DNA of 7,262 nucleotides, from NCBI GenBank assembly GCA_013042825.1, contig JABDPL010000066.1, positions 1-7,262 of the forward strand. Direction: 5' to 3'. The stretch is from Flavobacteriaceae bacterium (lineage in GTDB: Bacteria > Bacteroidota > Bacteroidia > Flavobacteriales > Flavobacteriaceae). Positions 5,030 through 7,262 of the stretch are shown piece after piece. The notes beneath the pieces were generated by a model that had not been told where the DNA came from, made no database searches, and saw only the letters and a list, made by a program, of their open reading frames with translations. Position numbers and translations under genes: made by a program. Numbering within the stretch: the first letter of the stretch is position 1; each line of letters starts with the position of its first letter.

Positions 5030-6127
5030 ATGAGATACTTATATGTGCTTATATTTTTAGCCTTACTTTCATCTTGCAAGCTGGAAAAATCGGAAGCCGT
5101 TCAGCCTGAAGAACAAACTCAGGCAATGGAGAATTCATTTATCTACCCCGAGGAAAAACACTTCAAGTCGATGAGGCGGGTGACTTTTGGCGGGGACAAT
5201 GCCGAGGCCTACTGGAGTTTCGACGATAAGCAACTGATCTTTCAATCGAATAATACCAAATGGGGTCTTGAATGTGACCAAATGTTCCTTATGAATGCCG
5301 ATGAGACATTCGACAGTGTTCCGCCGCCAATGGTAAGCACCGGAAAAGGACGCACAACTTGTGCTTATTTCCTTCCAGACAATAAACATTTCGTATATGG
5401 ATCAACCCATCTCGGCGGAGACGAATGCCCGGAAGCACCGCTGCGGCGCGAAGGTAAATACGTCTGGCCTATATATGAGAGTTACGATATTTTCGTGGCC
5501 GATCTCGAAGGCAATATCACCGGTCAACTAACCACAGAGCCCGGATACGATGCCGAGGCCACGGTTTCACCAAAAGGCGATAAGATCGTTTTTACCTCAA
5601 TGCGTAGCGGCGATCTGGAGCTTTGGACCATGAACATCGACGGCAGCGATAAGAAACAGGTTACTAGTGAGCTGGGTTACGATGGCGGTGCGTTTTTCTC
5701 TCCTGATGGGACTAAATTGATCTTCCGTTCTTCACGGCCAAAAACAGAAGAAGAGATCAAAGAATATAAAGACCTGCTGGCTGAAGGCCTGGTGCAGCCC
5801 ACAAATATGGAATTGTTTATCTGCAATGCCGATGGAAGCGACCTGCGTCAGCTTACCAACCTTGGAAATGCGAACTGGAGTCCGTTTTTTCATCCAAGCG
5901 GAGAGAAGATTTTGTTCTCTTCTAATTTTGAAGCCGAACGCGGATTTCCCTTCAATCTTTACATGATCGATATCGACGGAAAGAACCTGGAGCGCGTGAC
6001 TCATGGCGAGACTTTCGATGCGTTTCCCGTGTTTTCAAATGACGGAAAGAAACTCATTTTTTCTTCCAACCGTTATAATGGAGGTGGCAGAGATACGAAT
6101 TTGTTCATTGCCGAATGGCAGGACTAG
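5030..6127 (+). CDS. PD40/TolB-like beta-propeller lipoprotein
   Basis: The protein has 365 residues. MRYLYVLIFLALLSSC is a lipoprotein signal with Cys16, followed by an acidic and Gln-rich linker. The rest is built from about six PD40-type propeller blades, recognised by repeated S-x-D/N-G-K-L-I-F-x-S-x-R motifs: WSFDDKQLIFQSN (62-74), LPDNKHFVYGST (115-126), VSPKGDKIVFTSMRSGD (179-195), FSPDGTKLIFRSSR (223-236), FHPSGEKILFSSN (287-299) and FSNDGKKLIFSSNRYNGG (335-352). Between them run NIDGSD, NADGSD and DIDGKN turns. The fold resembles TolB's propeller, but the TolB N-terminal domain is absent and no catalytic residues are recognised, so a binding or scaffold role at the envelope is inferred. 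It diverges from the M28 peptidase gene through a shared promoter region. Confidence 0.85.
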   Translation: MRYLYVLIFLALLSSCKLEKSEAVQPEEQTQAMENSFIYPEEKHFKSMRRVTFGGDNAEAYWSFDDKQLIFQSNNTKWGLECDQMFLMNADETFDSVPPPMVSTGKGRTTCAYFLPDNKHFVYGSTHLGGDECPEAPLRREGKYVWPIYESYDIFVADLEGNITGQLTTEPGYDAEATVSPKGDKIVFTSMRSGDLELWTMNIDGSDKKQVTSELGYDGGAFFSPDGTKLIFRSSRPKTEEEIKEYKDLLAEGLVQPTNMELFICNADGSDLRQLTNLGNANWSPFFHPSGEKILFSSNFEAERGFPFNLYMIDIDGKNLERVTHGETFDAFPVFSNDGKKLIFSSNRYNGGGRDTNLFIAEWQD

Positions 6128-6133
6128 TAAGAA

Positions 6134-7262
6134 TTAGTCGAGACGTTCACGTTCTTCTTTGTCAAGAGCCTGCTCTGTAGATGCGAGTTTAGTGTTTCCG
6201 AAGGTGTAACGGAAGCCAAGACTTATCAGCCTGTTGTCGAGATCGGAAAAGTTGGAGTTGTTCTGATCGAGAAACCTGGTTTTAACTAAAAAATCCTGCT
6301 CATTAAACAGGTCTTCAATCCCCAGGGAAAAAACCCCTTTGCCCTTGAATGCTGTTTTTTTAACCATTACCTCACTGAATAATAACGGGTCTACGCGCTG
6401 CAGCCCCTGGAGGTTCTTACTTACATAATAAAAAGTAACGTCCACCGTAAGGCTTTTGTCTTTCAAAAGGGAGAGGTTATTGCTTAATTGAGTATAATTC
6501 GCCCAGATATCCTGTTCGACATTCTGGCCATTAACCCATCCGATTTGATCTTTTGTGTAGTAGAACGATGTTACCAAGAATACCGACCAGTCCTTCAGCG
6601 GGTTGAATGACACCGTGTAATCAAATCCGAGTTCATCTGTAGAATCAAAATTTATCGGTGTATAGGAAATGATATTAGTATTATTATCCTGAATAGGCAA
6701 TTCGGTAATATTGTTTTTTCTCTTTAAATAGTACACCTCAAAAATATGGGAGCCTAATGATGTGCCCAGGATAAGATGATCGGTAAATACCGGCTGCAGT
6801 CCAGGATTACCCGTAACAATGGTATTGTCGTTTAAAAAGAATCGGAACGGATTGAGATTTCTGAAATTCGGGCGGGTGATACTTCGTTTATAGCTGGCAT
6901 ATAACGATGCCCGGTCGGTTAGGTCGTAGCCGATGCTGCTGCTTGGAAACCATTCCAGATAATCCTGAACATTGGCCTCGGCAAGCGAAAGCGATCTCCC
7001 TTCAACATTGGTCTGTTCTGCTCGTAAACCGGCATTAAAACTAAACTTCCCCCATTCCTTGCTCAGGTTGATATAGGCTGCATAAACCTGCTCATCATAG
7101 TTGAACATGTCGGTATTGGAAATATCAATAATCTCAGCGTCATTTATAATATTCTTCTGAAGGATATTGCTTTCGGTATCAACCTTTGAATATTTGAGTC
7201 CCGTCTCGAATGATCCCGTATCATTAATAGGTAATTGATAATCTATTTGCCCTGTGTATATG
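6134..7262 (-). CDS. Outer-membrane beta-barrel (TonB-dependent receptor-like), C-terminal part
   Basis: The frame is open to the right edge: 51 codons upstream of the ATG at 7108 continue the same barrel pattern (GQIDYQLP, SFETGLKYSKV), so the start lies outside the window and about 375 C-terminal residues are seen. Alternating polar/aromatic strands mark a barrel, for example ASLYASYKRSITRPNFRNL, NPFRFFLNDNTIVTGNPGL, FEVYYLKRKNNI and RLISLGFRYTFG. The GNPGL segment and the tail FGNTKLASTEQ...KEERERLD are typical of the flavobacterial outer-membrane beta-barrel family (Pfam OMP_b-brl_3), which usually carries an N-terminal carboxypeptidase-like domain and a plug. The cargo is unknown. The stop is 6 bp from the stop of the convergent PD40 gene. 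Confidence 0.88.
   Translation of the reverse strand, partial: IYTGQIDYQLPINDTGSFETGLKYSKVDTESNILQKNIINDAEIIDISNTDMFNYDEQVYAAYINLSKEWGKFSFNAGLRAEQTNVEGRSLSLAEANVQDYLEWFPSSSIGYDLTDRASLYASYKRSITRPNFRNLNPFRFFLNDNTIVTGNPGLQPVFTDHLILGTSLGSHIFEVYYLKRKNNITELPIQDNNTNIISYTPINFDSTDELGFDYTVSFNPLKDWSVFLVTSFYYTKDQIGWVNGQNVEQDIWANYTQLSNNLSLLKDKSLTVDVTFYYVSKNLQGLQRVDPLLFSEVMVKKTAFKGKGVFSLGIEDLFNEQDFLVKTRFLDQNNSNFSDLDNRLISLGFRYTFGNTKLASTEQALDKEERERLD

Noticed and set aside
7106..7108. ATG at 7108 as the start of the beta-barrel gene
   Set aside because: The frame stays open to the window edge with barrel-like sequence, so this is an internal methionine of a gene truncated by the window.

Overview
The window looks like chromosomal DNA from a member of the Bacteroidota, most likely a marine Flavobacteriaceae-type organism. 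This rests on the protein families (a DusB that starts MVKI..LP, an RbfA followed directly by a LolC/FtsX-type permease, a flavobacterial-style outer-membrane beta-barrel ending in an FGNTKL...KEERERL tail), on TAnnTTTG-type -7 promoter boxes, on the near absence of Shine-Dalgarno sequences, and on a tRNA gene without an encoded CCA end. No exact species can be named.

Positions 1-660 are the unusual part. Reading the minus strand, there is a 5' fragment of a tRNA split by GC-rich palindromes (547 to 457), then a small GIY-YIG nuclease gene (440 to 105), then a second tRNA 5' fragment lying inside the 3' end of that gene (201 to 115), also split by palindromes, and finally an intact CAU-anticodon tRNA (77 to 4). 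Both fragments match the intact tRNA exactly in their unsplit pieces, and palindromes sit at the same two tRNA junctions (between tRNA nucleotides 9/10 and 22/23). The GIY-YIG frame would have stopped at the TAG formed by tRNA nucleotides 8-10. Insertion of a palindrome at that point removed the stop and added a tail of repeat-encoded residues.

Positions 661-7262 are densely packed and largely ordinary. A methylmalonyl-CoA epimerase gene (minus) diverges from rbfA (plus), which is followed with no gap by a LolC/FtsX-type permease that starts with TTG. This permease converges on, and overlaps by 13 bp, a dusB-type tRNA-dihydrouridine synthase gene (minus, also TTG), which lies 3 nt behind the stop of a lipoprotein M28 metallopeptidase with a C-terminal PDZ domain. 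A back-to-back promoter region separates the peptidase from a divergent PD40/TolB-like beta-propeller lipoprotein. That gene converges with a 6-bp gap on a partial outer-membrane beta-barrel (TonB-dependent receptor-like) gene running off the right edge.

Functionally, mce belongs to propionate/methylmalonyl metabolism. RbfA, the Dus enzyme and the tRNA belong to translation. The permease, the two lipoproteins and the beta-barrel belong to the cell envelope. I see no defence system, CRISPR array or transposase. The tRNA/GIY-YIG/palindrome cluster is the only part I would call potentially undescribed.
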